Shown here: one piece after another, positions 24,858 to 36,321 of the stretch
Layout: every line of letters starts with the position of its first letter
How positions within the stretch are numbered: the stretch's first letter is position 1
Assembly (NCBI GenBank): GCA_019359075.1
Contig: JAHHIB010000018.1
Location: 24,995-88,994 of the forward strand
DNA length: 64,000 nt
Reading direction: 5' to 3'
Source of the DNA: Kalymmatonema hyalinum WJT4-NPBG1
GTDB taxonomy: Bacteria; Cyanobacteriota; Cyanobacteriia; Cyanobacteriales; Nostocaceae
Notes under the pieces: model-generated
What the model saw: only the letters and a program-made list of their open reading frames with translations
Databases searched by the model: none
What the model was told of the DNA's origin: nothing
Position numbers and translations under genes: made by a program

Positions 24858-27326
24858 CTATTCAACTACAGGGGTTAACAATTCCCGGCGCTGTTCAGCT
24901 CTGACAACCACATTGCCAGTCTCATCGACATCAACTATGGCTGTATCACCATCCTTGATGCGACCAGATAGAATCTCTTCGGCGAGGCTATCTTCTAACA
25001 ACCGCATAATTGCCCGACGTAATGGTCTTGCGCCGTAGCTGGGGCTGTAACCTTCTTGGATCAAGCGGTCTTTGAATTTGTCGGTAACTTCCAGTATGAT
25101 GCCTTTTTCTGTGAGGCGACCAAACACTTCCTTGAGCATGATGTCGGAGATTTGTGAGACCTCTTCCTTGCTCAATTGACGGAAGACGATGATTTCATCC
25201 AAACGGTTGAGGAATTCAGGACGGAAGTACTGCTTGAGTTCTTCGTTAACCAGAGATTTAATCCGGTTGTACTGCGCCTCTGTTTGGTCTTCAGCAACAT
25301 CGAAGCCGAAACCGCTACCACTCTTCTCAATCACCTTGGAACCGATATTAGATGTTAAAATCAGCAAGGTGTTTTTGAAGTCTACGGTGCGACCTTTAGC
25401 ATCGGTTAAGCGACCATCTTCCAAAATTTGCAGCAGCATATTGAAGACGTCGGGGTGTGCTTTTTCGATTTCGTCGAACAGCACTACCGTGTAAGGACGA
25501 CGCCGCACGGCTTCGGTCAGTTGACCGCCTTCGTTATATCCGACATAACCAGGAGGCGAACCAATCAGCTTGCTGACGGTATGGCGCTCCATGTATTCCG
25601 ACATATCTAGGCGAATCATCGCTTCTTCGGAACCGAAGAAGTAAGAAGCCAAAGATTTTGCCAATTCCGTTTTCCCCACACCTGTCGGACCGGAGAAAAC
25701 AAAGCTAGCAATGGGTCGATTGGGATTCTTCAAACCGACACGAGCGCGACGAATTGCCCGCGAAACCGCTCTCACAGCATCCTCTTGACCAATCAAGCGC
25801 TGATGTAGGGTGTCTTCCATGTGCAGCAGCTTCTCGGATTCCGATTCGGTGAGTTTGTTCACCGGTACCCCAGTCCAGGAAGCAACAATGTGAGCAATGT
25901 CTTCTTCCGTCACCACAGGTTCATCACCTTCAGTGCGGGTAGAATTGGTCTTGCTCTGAGCAATGGCGCGAATTTCGGCTTTGATTTCCATCTCGCGATC
26001 GCGCAACTCGCCAGCTCGATCAAAGTCTTGAGCGCGGACTGCATCGTCTTTTTCTTTCAAAATCTGACGCAGTTCTTTGTCCAACTCTTTCGCTGCGGGG
26101 GGCAGTTGGGAGTTAATCAACCGAACCCGGCTTCCTGCTTCGTCAATCAAGTCGATTGCTTTATCTGGGAGATAACGATCGCTGATGTAACGGTCAGACA
26201 GCTTCGCCGCTGCAACCAAAGCTTCATCGGAGATTTTCAGCTTGTGGTGCTGTTCGTAACGATCGCGTAGACCATAGAGAATCTCTATCGTCTCATCTAC
26301 TGAGGGTTCACCCACCATGACTGGCTGGAAACGACGCTCGAGAGCTGCATCCCGCTCGATGTGCTTGCGGTATTCATCTAGAGTTGTGGCTCCGATACAC
26401 TGCAATTCACCTCGCGCCAAGGCGGGTTTGAGGATATTTGCTGCATCGATTGCGCCTTCTGCCGCACCTGCACCAATTAAGGTGTGAACCTCGTCAATCA
26501 CGAGAACGACATTGCCCGCCTGACGAATTTCATCCATGATTTTCTTCAGGCGTTCTTCAAATTCACCCCGGTACTTGGTTCCTGCTACGAGTAGACCGAT
26601 ATCCAGAGTCACCACACGCTTGTCTTCTAGGATGTCAGGGACATCTTTGTTGGCAATGCGTTGTGCTAAACCTTCGGCGATCGCGGTTTTACCTACCCCT
26701 GGTTCCCCAATCAGCACGGGATTATTTTTTGTCCGGCGACCCAAAATCTGGATCACGCGTTCAATTTCTTTGGCACGTCCCACCACTGGATCAAGCTTGC
26801 CGTCAGCTGCCATTTGGGTCAGATTTGAGCCAAACTCGTCCAATGTTGGGGTTTTGTTCCCGCGTGGTTGACCACCACCAGTTACCTCAGCTGTTTCGCC
26901 CAGCATTCGGATGACTTGGGTTCTTACTTTAGATAGGTCCACCCCTAGGTTTTCTAGCACTCTGGCTGCTACACCTTCCCCTTCTCGGATTAAGCCCAAC
27001 AGCAGATGCTCGGTGCCAATATAGTTATGGCCTAATTGGCGCGCTTCTTCCAAGGATAGTTCTAGAACCCGCTTTGCCCGTGGGGTAAACGGAATTTCCA
27101 CAGCGACAAAGCCTGAGCCTCGACCTATGATTTTTTCTACCTCAATCCGAGCGTCTTTGAGATTGACGCCCATGGATTTTAGTACCTTAGCCGCCACTCC
27201 GGTACCTTCTCCAATCAGACCCAAGAGGATCTGCTCGGTACCCACGAAATTATGCCCAAGACGGCGAGCTTCTTCCTGGGCTAGCATTATTACCTTAATG
27301 GCTTTTTCTGTGAAGCGTTCAAACAT
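24858..27326 (-). CDS. clpC: Clp protease ATP-binding subunit ClpC
   Basis: This 822-residue AAA+ unfoldase feeds substrates to the ClpP/ClpR protease. Domains in order: two Clp N repeats (1-145), AAA-1 with GEPGVGKT (about 210), a middle region with a UVR-like helix ([14 protein letters not shown], about 425-440), AAA-2 with GPTGVGKTE (about 555) and the C-terminal ClpB D2-small domain. The N-terminus [22 protein letters not shown] is the cyanobacterial/chloroplast ClpC form. No CIRCE element was seen upstream. The gene is complete. Confidence 0.97.
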   Translation of the reverse strand: MFERFTEKAIKVIMLAQEEARRLGHNFVGTEQILLGLIGEGTGVAAKVLKSMGVNLKDARIEVEKIIGRGSGFVAVEIPFTPRAKRVLELSLEEARQLGHNYIGTEHLLLGLIREGEGVAARVLENLGVDLSKVRTQVIRMLGETAEVTGGGQPRGNKTPTLDEFGSNLTQMAADGKLDPVVGRAKEIERVIQILGRRTKNNPVLIGEPGVGKTAIAEGLAQRIANKDVPDILEDKRVVTLDIGLLVAGTKYRGEFEERLKKIMDEIRQAGNVVLVIDEVHTLIGAGAAEGAIDAANILKPALARGELQCIGATTLDEYRKHIERDAALERRFQPVMVGEPSVDETIEILYGLRDRYEQHHKLKISDEALVAAAKLSDRYISDRYLPDKAIDLIDEAGSRVRLINSQLPPAAKELDKELRQILKEKDDAVRAQDFDRAGELRDREMEIKAEIRAIAQSKTNSTRTEGDEPVVTEEDIAHIVASWTGVPVNKLTESESEKLLHMEDTLHQRLIGQEDAVRAVSRAIRRARVGLKNPNRPIASFVFSGPTGVGKTELAKSLASYFFGSEEAMIRLDMSEYMERHTVSKLIGSPPGYVGYNEGGQLTEAVRRRPYTVVLFDEIEKAHPDVFNMLLQILEDGRLTDAKGRTVDFKNTLLILTSNIGSKVIEKSGSGFGFDVAEDQTEAQYNRIKSLVNEELKQYFRPEFLNRLDEIIVFRQLSKEEVSQISDIMLKEVFGRLTEKGIILEVTDKFKDRLIQEGYSPSYGARPLRRAIMRLLEDSLAEEILSGRIKDGDTAIVDVDETGNVVVRAEQRRELLTPVVE

Positions 27327-27783
27327 ATGGCATTCGTCCCATCACCTGCGTCGTGCCGGTACGCTGATTTTAGCACAGGCTAAGCGGACGGATGCTTGTA
27401 TAAAGAAATAGACATCCGACATCACTCACCCAGCTTTATGGGGCGATTGCTAAATTTTCATGATTTTTATTTAATTTTCTTTACTTTTGTGCGGTCAGTG
27501 TGCTGAGGAGCGTAACTTTGTTTACCTTTTTTAGGATTGACCACGAACAATTGATGGTTGGATTGAAAAGTTTTTATTCAATCCCAAATAAACACTAATA
27601 CCAGAGTTGAGTATTCGTGTCAAGAAGTGTTTAAACTTTATGATAATTTCTTATATAACGAAAGATACCAAATTGTCGGAGTGTAAGCGCCAAAAGCTAC
27701 CATAGGGTTATATTGCATCAATCGAAAATCATTATAAAGAAAAAAATAAAATATTATATTAAATAAAAAATACTAATAATATG
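27327..27783. other. Intergenic stretch clpC to rimI
   Basis: No gene is supported in these 457 bases. A perfect 8-bp hairpin (arms 27560-27567 and 27577-27584) stands in the middle, and the last 80 bases are strongly AT-rich. The clpC promoter should lie in the first 100 bases. Confidence 0.6.
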
Positions 27784-28338
27784 CTAAGGTTCAATGACCA
27801 ATGACCAAGACGCTTTTGTTAAGCGATCGCTAATTATGGTAGACCAGTTATCTAAAGTTTGTTGAAATTCCGGCTGTTGCAAGTCTGGTAGCCAAAGTAT
27901 TAGCGCGTCCTCATCATTATCTTTGTAGTAGCGCGGTCGCCGCCCAGCGGTTTTGAAGCCAAATTTTTGATATAAAGAAATTGCCGCCGAGTTGGAAGCT
28001 CGCACTTCGAGAGTTGCTCGCTCCAAGCCGCGATCGCAAGCAGTTTTTAGTACAGAGTACAGTAAAGCCTGTCCGAAGCCTTGATGGTGGTATTGGGGAT
28101 CAACTGCCAAAATTGTGATGTGCGCTTCATCTAAAATTGACCAAAAGCAACATATTCCCAGTAGTCTGTTGACAGAAACAGAGGAAAACAAACCGAGTAA
28201 GTCACTGTTAGGGCTATCTAACTCTCGTTGGTAGCCATCCATTGTCCACAAACCACCAAAACAGGCTTGATCAAGTTCCAGCATTGCACTCAAATCTGCT
28301 GGAGTTAGATATCTAATTTCTAATGGTAATTTGCTCAC
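27784..28338 (-). CDS. rimI: Ribosomal protein alanine N-acetyltransferase
   Basis: This 184-residue GNAT protein begins with RYLTPADLSAMLELDQACF and carries the acetyl-CoA loop QYHHQGFGQALLYS and the RimI-type ERATLEVRASNSAAISLYQKFGF followed by RPRYYKDNDEDALIL. RimI acetylates the N-terminus of a small ribosomal protein in enteric bacteria; the cyanobacterial target is unproven. The gene is divergent from lysA across a gap of about 90 bases. Confidence 0.88.
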   Translation of the reverse strand: MSKLPLEIRYLTPADLSAMLELDQACFGGLWTMDGYQRELDSPNSDLLGLFSSVSVNRLLGICCFWSILDEAHITILAVDPQYHHQGFGQALLYSVLKTACDRGLERATLEVRASNSAAISLYQKFGFKTAGRRPRYYKDNDEDALILWLPDLQQPEFQQTLDNWSTIISDRLTKASWSLVIEP

Positions 28339-28428
28339 ACTTGTTCGTAATGGTACAAGCCCTTTGTAAACTGGGAATCGGAGGACTTACTCACGCCCGT
28401 AATTTAGACAAGGACAACTTTTATAGTT

Positions 28429-29877
28429 ATGGTATCGACACACCCTGCTGGGGTTCAACATTTTGGTAGTCAGTATTTGCCTGCATCAAGCACTTCAAAC
28501 ACAAGTCTTTCACCAAATCAGGAACTTCTACCGCTCACAGCCAAAAGAAACAGTCATGACTGTTTGGAAATAGGAGGCTGTGATGTCACAACCTTGGTTA
28601 AGCAATTTGGTTCACCACTATATATTTTAGATGAAGAAACCCTCACAATAGCTTGTCGGCAGTACCGGGATAGCTTCAAGCGCTACTACAACGGCGAATC
28701 TCAGGTACTGTACGCTTCCAAGGCGTGGAGTTGCATGTCTGTTTGCGCTCTAGCAGCTTCGGTTGGTTTAGGAATAGATGTTGTTTCTGGAGGCGAACTT
28801 TACACAGCCCTAAGTGCGGGTGTGAGTCCCGATAAAATCTACTTCCACGGCAATAATAAATCTCGGCAAGAGCTGATTTTTGCCATTGAGTCTCGCTGCA
28901 CCATCGTAGTGGATAACTGGCATGAGTTGCACACTTTGGTGGAGTTGGCTCTTGAAGCTATTGAGCAGGGAACTTCTTCCGCATCTGTCGCGACTCCCTC
29001 ATCTCCCGTCCGCATCATGCTGCGTTTAACACCAGGTATAGAATGTCATACACACGAGTACATTCGCACGGGACACCTGGATAGTAAATTTGGCTTTGAT
29101 CCCAATCAACTCGATGACTTGTTTACTTTTGTGAGTCAGCAATCTGTCATTGAGTGTGTGGGATTACACGCCCATATTGGTTCTCAGATTTTTGAACGCC
29201 AACCGCATCAAGATTTAGCTGCCGTTATGGTGCAGTGGATGAGTAAAGCTGCTGGATACGGTTTATCGATCAAAGAGTTGAATGTGGGAGGCGGCTTAGG
29301 AATTAAGTACATAGAATCAGATGATCCACCTAGCATCGAAGAGTGGGTAAAACCGATTTGTGAAGTGATTCAAGAAGCTTGTGCAGCCGCAAATTTGCCT
29401 TTGCCAAAATTATTATCTGAACCAGGACGTTCCCTGATTGGAACAGCTTGTGTAACAGCTTACACCATCGGCTCTTCCAAGGTCGTTCCAGAAATACGTA
29501 CCTACGTAGCAGTTGATGGGGGAATGTCTGATAACCCACGCCCCATTACATATCAGTCAGTGTATCGCGCCGTCGTTGCCAATCGATTGTCTGCTCCACT
29601 TACAGAAACTGTAACAATTGCCGGAAAGCATTGTGAATCAGGGGATATTGTAATAAAGGATGCCCAGGTACCAAAAACGGAACCAGGGGATATTCTCGTA
29701 GTCATGGCAACTGGTGCTTACAATTACAGTATGGCATCTAACTACAACCGCTTGCCTCGACCGGCAGCTGTTATAGTAGCCAATGGCGAAGCGAATTTGA
29801 TTTTGCAACGCGAAACTTATCAAGACTTGATTCGACAGGATCGTCTACCAGAAAGACTTAAGAACGATGAAGGATGA
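28429..29877 (+). CDS. lysA: Diaminopimelate decarboxylase
   Basis: The enzyme converts meso-diaminopimelate to lysine, the last lysine step, and is PLP-dependent. In 482 residues the family motifs are present: LYASKAWS with the PLP lysine, HGNNKSR, GLHAHIGSQIF, GGGLGIKY, EPGRSLIG and the CESGD motif with the partner-subunit cysteine, then GAYNYSMASNYN. A short Ser/Ala/Pro stretch near residues 183-193 (TSSASVATPSSP) sits between helices and looks like a degenerate copy of the Ser-Pro repeat found elsewhere in the window. lysA, cdaA and uppS lie on one strand in that order. Confidence 0.95.
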   Translation: MVSTHPAGVQHFGSQYLPASSTSNTSLSPNQELLPLTAKRNSHDCLEIGGCDVTTLVKQFGSPLYILDEETLTIACRQYRDSFKRYYNGESQVLYASKAWSCMSVCALAASVGLGIDVVSGGELYTALSAGVSPDKIYFHGNNKSRQELIFAIESRCTIVVDNWHELHTLVELALEAIEQGTSSASVATPSSPVRIMLRLTPGIECHTHEYIRTGHLDSKFGFDPNQLDDLFTFVSQQSVIECVGLHAHIGSQIFERQPHQDLAAVMVQWMSKAAGYGLSIKELNVGGGLGIKYIESDDPPSIEEWVKPICEVIQEACAAANLPLPKLLSEPGRSLIGTACVTAYTIGSSKVVPEIRTYVAVDGGMSDNPRPITYQSVYRAVVANRLSAPLTETVTIAGKHCESGDIVIKDAQVPKTEPGDILVVMATGAYNYSMASNYNRLPRPAAVIVANGEANLILQRETYQDLIRQDRLPERLKNDEG

Positions 29878-30080
29878 AACGAAGGTAGAAGGATAGAGAA
29901 ACAAAGAAAGAAAGAAGGATAAAGGATGAAAGGAAGGTAGAACAGTAAAGGATGAAAATTTTATACTTCATACTTGATACTTCATCCTTTATCCTTCATA
30001 CTTCATACTTCATTCTTCATTCTTCCTTCTTCATTCTTCATTCTTCACAGTTTATACTTCATACTTTCACGCCAGATGTC
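29878..30080. repeat. Tandem repeat block before cdaA
   Basis: The first half holds GGATGAAAGGAAGG-like purine repeats and the second half many TTCATACTTCAT/TTCATTCTTCAT units, partly complementary to each other, so the block can fold back on itself. One frame is open through the second half and would add 43 repeat-derived residues (IL, HS and FILHT motifs) to CdaA. Confidence 0.75.
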
Positions 30081-31007
30081 ATGGGAGATTGGTGGACGCA
30101 ATGGGTGACAAACCTAGGAAGGTCACAGTCCTTGCTGGTTGAGACTCTGGATATTGTGTTAGTACTGGCGCTGACGTACATGATACTAGTTATTATTAGT
30201 GAGCGCCGGACACTGTGGATGGTGCGGGGATTTATTATTCTGATGCTGGCATCAGCAATAAGTGGCAGAATGCAGTTACATCTGCTGAACTTTGTGCTGG
30301 AGAAGTTAGTGATTGGCTGTGCTGTAGCAATGGCAGTTGCTCTCCAGTCAGAGTTTCGCCGATTTTTGGAACAATTGGGACGTGGCGAATTCCGGCAGTT
30401 GTTTCAACCGTCGCGTCTGGCGGTTCCCAAATCTGATAGTGTAATTGATGAAATTGTCGATGCTGTTAAAGAACTGTCAAAAAACCGGATTGGAGCTTTG
30501 CTAATTTTGGAAACCACTGGTCCTATTGACGAGCGGGATTTTTCTGTGCCAGGAGTAAAGCTGAATGCGGAAGTTTCAAAAGAGCTTATACAGACGATTT
30601 TTCAGCCAAAAACTTTATTACATGATGGGGCGACGTTAATTCGTGGTTCGCGGCTCGTGGCATCAGGTATAATTTTACCGCTATCGGGACGCACAGCCTC
30701 ACGCCAGTTGGGAACACGCCACCGGGCGGCGATGGGAATTACTGAGCGGGTCGAAAATTGCATTTGTGTCGTTGTATCAGAAGAAACAGGTTCCATTTCC
30801 TTAGCGGAACGAGGAACCCTAAACAGACCACTGACCATTACGAAGCTGAAAGAGTCATTAGAGGCTCAATTTTCCCCAACTGTGGATCGGGAGGCTGTTG
30901 CTCCTGGTTTGTTGATTTTGGGTCGTCAGATTCGTGGTAAGGCACTAGCACTGATTTCACGTTTACTCGGATTACCATCGACTGCTTCACGACGAGATAA
31001 GAAATGA
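30081..31007 (+). CDS. cdaA: Diadenylate cyclase CdaA
   Basis: CdaA makes c-di-AMP from two ATP at the membrane. The 308 residues have three N-terminal membrane helices (about 18-90) and the DAC domain with LLHDGATLI (DGA motif) and [13 protein letters not shown] (RHR motif). The true start was chosen at the ATG at 30081 because everything before it is tandem repeat. The TGA overlaps the uppS ATG by four bases, so the two are translationally coupled. A PgpH-family phosphodiesterase gene is at 2.5-5.1 kb. Confidence 0.93.
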   Translation: MGDWWTQWVTNLGRSQSLLVETLDIVLVLALTYMILVIISERRTLWMVRGFIILMLASAISGRMQLHLLNFVLEKLVIGCAVAMAVALQSEFRRFLEQLGRGEFRQLFQPSRLAVPKSDSVIDEIVDAVKELSKNRIGALLILETTGPIDERDFSVPGVKLNAEVSKELIQTIFQPKTLLHDGATLIRGSRLVASGIILPLSGRTASRQLGTRHRAAMGITERVENCICVVVSEETGSISLAERGTLNRPLTITKLKESLEAQFSPTVDREAVAPGLLILGRQIRGKALALISRLLGLPSTASRRDKK

Positions 31008-31753
31008 CAGCACAACACACTGAACTGCAAGAGTTGCCCCCTGATTTAAAACGAGAACTATTGCCCAAGCACGTTGCGGTGATTTGTGATGGCAATGGTC
31101 GATGGGCTAAAAGTCGAGGACTCCCCCGATTTATAGGACATCAGCGGGGAGTAGATGCTCTGAAAAATTTGCTTCGCTGTTGCGATGATTGGGGAATTGG
31201 GGCGCTGACGGCTTATGCTTTTTCGACTGAGAATTGGGGAAGACCGACCGAAGAAGTAGATTTTTTAATGACTCTATTTCAGCGGGTTTTGCGCCAAGAA
31301 CTGCGGGAAATGATGGAGGAGAATGTTCAAATTAGATTTGTGGGTAATTTGAGCGCCTTACCCGGTTCGCTGCAAGAAGAAATTTCCCGTTCAATGGAAG
31401 AAACTAGAAACAATCGCGGTATTAAATTCACAGTCGCAACCAATTATGGGGCGAGACAGGAGATTTTACAGGCATGCCGCGCTATTGCTCATAAAGTACA
31501 GCAAGGTCTACTTCAACCAGATGAAATTGATGAGGCGACATTTGAACGTCACCTCTACACTGAGGGCATTTGTGACCCAGATTTATTAATTCGTACAAGT
31601 GGGGAAATGCGGGTGTCGAATTTCCTTTTGTGGCAAATAGCTTATGCAGAAATTTATATAACTGAAAGTTTCTGGCCCGATTTTAACCGCAACGAGTTTC
31701 ATCGTGCCTTGTGCGCCTATCAGCAACGGGATCGTAGGTTTGGCAAAGTGTGA
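31004..31753 (+). CDS. uppS: Isoprenyl (undecaprenyl-type) diphosphate synthase
   Basis: This cis-prenyltransferase makes the lipid carrier for peptidoglycan and polysaccharide synthesis. The 249 residues include [14 protein letters not shown] with the catalytic Asp, GHQRGVDAL, the [10 protein letters not shown] loop and the C-terminal [20 protein letters not shown] region followed by FWPDF. It starts inside the last codons of cdaA. Confidence 0.95.
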   Translation: MTAQHTELQELPPDLKRELLPKHVAVICDGNGRWAKSRGLPRFIGHQRGVDALKNLLRCCDDWGIGALTAYAFSTENWGRPTEEVDFLMTLFQRVLRQELREMMEENVQIRFVGNLSALPGSLQEEISRSMEETRNNRGIKFTVATNYGARQEILQACRAIAHKVQQGLLQPDEIDEATFERHLYTEGICDPDLLIRTSGEMRVSNFLLWQIAYAEIYITESFWPDFNRNEFHRALCAYQQRDRRFGKV

Positions 31754-31837
31754 GAAGTGGGGACGAGGAGGATGAGGAATAAGAATTTTTCTTTTGCTCC
31801 CTCATCTTCCCCTGCTCCCCTGCTCAAGAACTCTCTT

Positions 31838-32110
31838 CTACGGTCCAGAAAAAACAGCTCGTTCTATATCTTCTCGGCTGAGGGAATACTTGAACGCGCG
31901 TTGGATATCTTGCCCACCTTCTCCGGCTTGGACATATCGCACAATGATTTGTTCGATATCTAGCGAGAGTTCTGCTTGCCAATTTGCTCGCTGTACGTGC
32001 CAGCAATGCAGTTGTGTTTCATCTTGTTGACAGCCTTGCTCTCTCAGCCACTGTTCAATTTGGGGAAGGGGATGGTTATACAAGGGTGTTTCTGAGGAAG
32101 TAAGAAGCAT
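31838..32110 (-). CDS. DUF3143 domain protein
   Basis: This 90-residue cyanobacterial protein contains SSETPLYNHPLPQIEQWL, LHCWHV and the conserved end FKYSLSREDIERAVFSGP. The family has no known function. It is the last gene of the minus-strand run dnaK, dnaJ-like, J-domain membrane protein, DUF3143, and homologues are remembered near these chaperone genes. It is convergent with uppS. Confidence 0.85.
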   Translation of the reverse strand: MLLTSSETPLYNHPLPQIEQWLREQGCQQDETQLHCWHVQRANWQAELSLDIEQIIVRYVQAGEGGQDIQRAFKYSLSREDIERAVFSGP

Positions 32111-32163
32111 ATTTTTAGTAAAAAGTCAAAGAGGAAACTGAAAAGATAATTTTTATTTAATTT

Positions 32164-32718
32164 TTAATTTGGAATTTCAGAAGGGATAGTGAGTGAAATA
32201 CTGGTATCGTGTTGTTGTACTGCTGGGGTATGTTGTAGCAGTTGCATTTGAAAGGCAGCCTCTCCACGGGTTAAACCAATGGCGATCGCCAGCAGCAAGC
32301 AAACTAAAAATGTCAATCCCAGAATAAACAAAGCAAAGATTTCACCTGTTGACAGGGGGCGATCGCTGGCGTCGAGGTAAGCTGATTTAGACCAGTCGTG
32401 GGAATAGGAAACAGGACGATTCAAGTCAGGGGGTGGTTGGATGACCCCAAAGCGCGAATAGCCAATTTTCAGGTCGTAGGTAAATCGTCGTTCTGGACTG
32501 CTAAGAGTGGCGTACGCCTCGTTAAGTTGCTGAAATTTGGCAGTAGCCACAGCAGTAGGCAATTTTGTCGTATCTGGATGATAGTGCTTGCTCAGTTCCC
32601 GGTAAGCGCGACGGATGTCGATTGGCGATGCCGAGGGATGCAGTCCTAGCTGGGAGTAATAGGTCGGTTCGCTGCTTTGTGCCATTGCCCCATTCTGATT
32701 CACGGCTGTTTGAGTCAC
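32164..32718 (-). CDS. J-domain protein with C-terminal membrane helix
   Basis: The 184-residue protein has an N-terminal J domain (about 19-85, with the HPD motif in SKHYHPDTTK that stimulates Hsp70 ATPase), a linker and one hydrophobic helix (about 128-150). It should recruit a DnaK to a membrane. It lies between a soluble dnaJ-like gene and the DUF3143 gene, about 130 bases after the former. The J domain is followed by no Gly/Phe or zinc region. Confidence 0.88.
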   Translation of the reverse strand: MTQTAVNQNGAMAQSSEPTYYSQLGLHPSASPIDIRRAYRELSKHYHPDTTKLPTAVATAKFQQLNEAYATLSSPERRFTYDLKIGYSRFGVIQPPPDLNRPVSYSHDWSKSAYLDASDRPLSTGEIFALFILGLTFLVCLLLAIAIGLTRGEAAFQMQLLQHTPAVQQHDTSISLTIPSEIPN

Positions 32719-32850
32719 TTGGCAATAAAGTTTTTTCTAATATTCTAAACCTAACCAACCTTCGGCAGACGATGGCAATTACTTTTTCAGTTTTTGGTTG
32801 TTAGTTGTTAGCTGTCAAAAATTACTACTAACCACTCACTCTCACAATCC

Positions 32851-33846
32851 CTATCTCACCAAATCAGCGCGGGGTTTAAAGCTTTCTATCTGCCGTAACT
32901 TTTCGTAAAGTTCACGTTCTTGCTGACTAATATTTTTGGGAGCAACGATTTGAATTTCCACCAATTGGTCACCACGTTCACCGTTTTCCTTGGGGTAGCC
33001 TTTATTCGCAAGACGGAAGCGTTGACCAGATCTCACACCAGTGGGAATAGACATTTTGACTGGTCCGTCTAGGGTTGGTGCTTCGATCTGTCCTCCCAAG
33101 ACCGCTTCCGTAGGAGTCACCGGCACTTGAGTGAGGACATTTGAGCCTTCTACTTTAAATAAAGAATGTGGTTCTACAGTAATTTTTAAGTATAAGTCGC
33201 CACCATTGATGCCTTGGTTTTTTAGGCGGATGGTTTGACCTGTGACCATACCTGGGGGCATACTGACTTCAAGCGATCGCCCATCTTCCAACCGAATCCT
33301 TTCCGATCCACCTTTATAAGCTTTTTCAAGTGGCAGGGTCAATCTTGCTTCTATATCCCGACGAGTGGGGCGGGGGTTGACTGTATATTGAACTTTTCTG
33401 TTAGGGGAACTAAACGGATCGCTCTCAGCGCCATTGGTGGAGTTTCCATTTCTATTCTCTTTGCGAACGCCTACACCAATGACTTGATTAATAAAACTAT
33501 CAAAATCAGCATATTTACCTGGGTCTACCTCAGCAGTGCTGGCGCGACCGTTAGAGCGGTTTTCCCAAGTTTTCGCTCCTCGTGGTGCTTGTTTGCCACT
33601 AAAGCCTTTTTGTTCCCAGAAGCGGCTAAACTCGTCGTAACGTGCCCGTTTCGTTGGATCGCTAAGGACTTCATATGCCTCACCTATATCCTTAAATTTG
33701 TCCTCTGCTGCTTTGTTTCCTGGATTGAGGTCTGGGTGATACTGACGCGCTAAGCGTCGATAGTTCTTTTTAATATCTTCATTTGTTGCCTCTTTAGTGA
33801 CTCCCAAAATCTCGTAATAATCGCGAAAATTCTGCAAATTTTGCAT
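32851..33846 (-). CDS. DnaJ-like co-chaperone (type B, CbpA-like)
   Basis: This 331-residue protein has a J domain (6-75, HPD in [10 protein letters not shown]), a short linker with basic residues and the DnaJ C-terminal substrate domains (about 160-320, with [21 protein letters not shown] and [13 protein letters not shown]). The cysteine-rich zinc region of true DnaJ is absent, so it is the CbpA/DnaJ2 type. It lies 231 bases downstream of dnaK on the same strand. Confidence 0.92.
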   Translation of the reverse strand: MQNLQNFRDYYEILGVTKEATNEDIKKNYRRLARQYHPDLNPGNKAAEDKFKDIGEAYEVLSDPTKRARYDEFSRFWEQKGFSGKQAPRGAKTWENRSNGRASTAEVDPGKYADFDSFINQVIGVGVRKENRNGNSTNGAESDPFSSPNRKVQYTVNPRPTRRDIEARLTLPLEKAYKGGSERIRLEDGRSLEVSMPPGMVTGQTIRLKNQGINGGDLYLKITVEPHSLFKVEGSNVLTQVPVTPTEAVLGGQIEAPTLDGPVKMSIPTGVRSGQRFRLANKGYPKENGERGDQLVEIQIVAPKNISQQERELYEKLRQIESFKPRADLVR

Positions 33847-34077
33847 AGTTCTGTTATTTATCTTTAGCTTTTAGTTTTTAGATTTATTAATGGTGATTCA
33901 TTAATTATTGAACGACTAACTAATTACTTATTACCTATTACTTTTGACCAAATCCGAATTCCCCATCAACCTCTTTGATCTTTATTTTGCGTTAGAGACG
34001 TAATTTTAGGAATTAAGGGCGGGAAACCCCGCCAGGGAAAGTTATAACTTTATTTCCTAAAAACATCCACTTCTATG

Positions 34078-36204
34078 TCATAACCAATCATCATCATCGT
34101 CCCAGTTATCTTGGTAGCTAGGACGAGGTTTGCGTGAAGAACCGCTGTCATAGGAGGAACGACCTCTTCTGTCATAGTCCCTGTTATCATCCCTGTCGTA
34201 GTTTTTGCCGTAGTAATCACGTTCATCCCTGTAGGGTGGGCGTTCTGCGCCATCGCCTCTTGGGCGGCTGCCATAGGGAGGATCGCGGAACGTATCCCTT
34301 GGAGATTCGCGTTCGCGTTCCCGGTCTTTATCGCCAGTGAAGATATCACGAATCGTACCGAACAAGTCATCTTCTTCGTCGTCAACGTAGTACTGGCGGA
34401 CTTCCCGGTTTAGGTCATACAAAGCATCTTGCAGGTCGGCGTGAGCTTGGTCAATGCCTCTGTCGTCGTTTTCTTGCAAACTCTCGCGCAGTTCTCGGCA
34501 GATATTATCAATTCTTTGGCGACGGCTGCGGGCAAACTGCATCCCAAAGTCCAACGCCACTTCTCTGAGTTGTCGTTCTGCTTGTATGATCAGCGCCTCT
34601 GCACGAGTGCGCTTTTCTACCCGTTCTTTGCGTTCCCGGTCGATTTCGGCGTATTTCTCAGCATCTTGAATTGCCTGCCTGATTTCCCCTTCGCTCAAGG
34701 TAGAAGCGCCTTGAACTGTGATACTCTGCTCTCTACCTGTGGTTCTATCGAGAGCGGTCACTTGTAAAATACCATTAGCATCTATATCAAATGATACTTG
34801 TATTTGTGGGATCCCACGTGGTGCTGGCGGAATGCCATACAGCTTGAACCGTCCCAGGGACTTGTTATCTGCTGCCATCTCCCGTTCACCTTGGATGACG
34901 TGGATTTCCACACTATTTTGGTTATTTTCGGATGTCGAAAAGATGTCAGATCGACGGACTGGTATAGTGGTGTTGCGGGGAATAAGTTTTTTCATCACGC
35001 CGTTGACGGTTTCTAATCCGAAAGATAAAGGCGTGACATCCAACAGCAGGACATCCTTGAGTTCGCCACCGAGAATACCCGCCTGTATTGCTGCACCCAC
35101 CGCCACCACTTCATCAGGATTAACGTTTTGGTTGGGTTCTTTGCCAATCATCGCCCGCACAAGTTGCTGTACCATTGGCATGCGGGTGCAACCACCCACC
35201 AACACGACTTCATCAATGTCTGCGGGTGTCAACCCTGCATCTTTGAGTGCGCGTTTGACTGGAAGGCGCACACGCCCAAGTAAGTCATCGCACAAACCTT
35301 CAAATTCGGAACGAGTTAACCGAGTTTCGAGGTGTTTGGGACCATCTTCGGTGGCGGTGATGAAGGGTAAGTTAATATCGGTAATGCTGACAGAAGAAAG
35401 TTCGATTTTGGCTTTTTCCGCTGCTTCCAATAGGCGTTGTAAAGCTGAGCGATCGCGTCTTAAGTCTACCCCTTCTTCTTCTAAAAATTTCTCCGCCAAC
35501 CAATCGACTATTTTTTTGTCAAAATCATTACCACCTAATTGCGTATCTCCACTCGTGGATCTGACTTCAAACACCCCATCGCCAACATCTAGAAGCGACA
35601 CGTCAAACGTGCCACCACCCAAGTCAAATACTAATATGGTTTCACTGTTGCCGCGATCCAATCCATAAGCCAAAGAAGCAGCGGTGGGTTCATTGAGAAT
35701 CCGTAGGACTTCTAAACCAGCAATTCTGCCAGCATCCCGCGTTGCTTGCCGTTGGGAATCATTAAAATAAGCAGGAACGGTAATCACTGCCCCGGTAACT
35801 GGTTCACCCAGGTATTTACTGGCGTCCTCTGCCAATTTCTTGAGCACCATTGCGGAAATTTCTTCTGGGGCAAAATCTTTATCGAGACGAGGACAAGAAA
35901 TTTTGATGTTGCCAACTTCGTCTTTGCGGATGGTGTATGGAACTCGCTTTGATTCTGGGTTGAGTTCAGCATACCTGCGCCCAATAAAGCGTTTCACGGC
36001 GAAAAATGTATTTTGTGGGTTGAGGACGGTTTGTCGCCGTGCCATTTGCCCAACAACTCTTTCGCCTTCTTTACTACTAAAACCGACAACGGAGGGAGTC
36101 GTTCGCATTCCTTCTGCATTGGCAATCACCACCGGCTTGCCACCCTCCATGACGGCAACTACTGAGTTGGTTGTACCCAAGTCAATGCCGACTACCTTGC
36201 CCAT
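34078..36204 (-). CDS. dnaK: Molecular chaperone DnaK with long charged C-terminal extension
   Basis: This 708-residue Hsp70 has the ATPase signatures [23 protein letters not shown] and [14 protein letters not shown], then the peptide-binding beta domain (about 385-505) and helical lid. The end is an unusual tail of roughly 100 residues rich in Arg, Asp and Tyr ([16 protein letters not shown]; repeated [15 protein letters not shown]) ending DDDDDWL, unlike the EEVDAEF-like end of the housekeeping form. It is therefore one of the extra cyanobacterial DnaKs (DnaK1- or DnaK3-like). The neighbouring J proteins are its probable partners. Confidence 0.93.
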   Translation of the reverse strand: MGKVVGIDLGTTNSVVAVMEGGKPVVIANAEGMRTTPSVVGFSSKEGERVVGQMARRQTVLNPQNTFFAVKRFIGRRYAELNPESKRVPYTIRKDEVGNIKISCPRLDKDFAPEEISAMVLKKLAEDASKYLGEPVTGAVITVPAYFNDSQRQATRDAGRIAGLEVLRILNEPTAASLAYGLDRGNSETILVFDLGGGTFDVSLLDVGDGVFEVRSTSGDTQLGGNDFDKKIVDWLAEKFLEEEGVDLRRDRSALQRLLEAAEKAKIELSSVSITDINLPFITATEDGPKHLETRLTRSEFEGLCDDLLGRVRLPVKRALKDAGLTPADIDEVVLVGGCTRMPMVQQLVRAMIGKEPNQNVNPDEVVAVGAAIQAGILGGELKDVLLLDVTPLSFGLETVNGVMKKLIPRNTTIPVRRSDIFSTSENNQNSVEIHVIQGEREMAADNKSLGRFKLYGIPPAPRGIPQIQVSFDIDANGILQVTALDRTTGREQSITVQGASTLSEGEIRQAIQDAEKYAEIDRERKERVEKRTRAEALIIQAERQLREVALDFGMQFARSRRQRIDNICRELRESLQENDDRGIDQAHADLQDALYDLNREVRQYYVDDEEDDLFGTIRDIFTGDKDRERERESPRDTFRDPPYGSRPRGDGAERPPYRDERDYYGKNYDRDDNRDYDRRGRSSYDSGSSRKPRPSYQDNWDDDDDWL

Positions 36205-36321
36205 GCGTTACTGTTCTCCTATAGTGTCTTATAAATTAATTCGTTTAGAGCTAATGCTTGATTTATTGTATCTTGCTGTTGAGAATTACACGGTCAAACA
36301 GTGTTCACCATTAGTTAATTT

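Noticed and set aside
25821..26270. Long open frames antisense to clpC
   Set aside because: They mirror clpC codons, have no ribosome site and no recognisable domain.
34718..35668. A 316-codon open frame antisense to dnaK
   Set aside because: It lies fully within the strongly conserved dnaK gene on the other strand, has Ser/Arg/Pro-rich random composition and no family features; it is a shadow of biased codon use.
36205..36321. CIRCE heat-shock operator upstream of dnaK (and of clpC)
   Set aside because: No TTAGCACTC-N9-GAGTGCTAA type inverted repeat is found in either upstream region.
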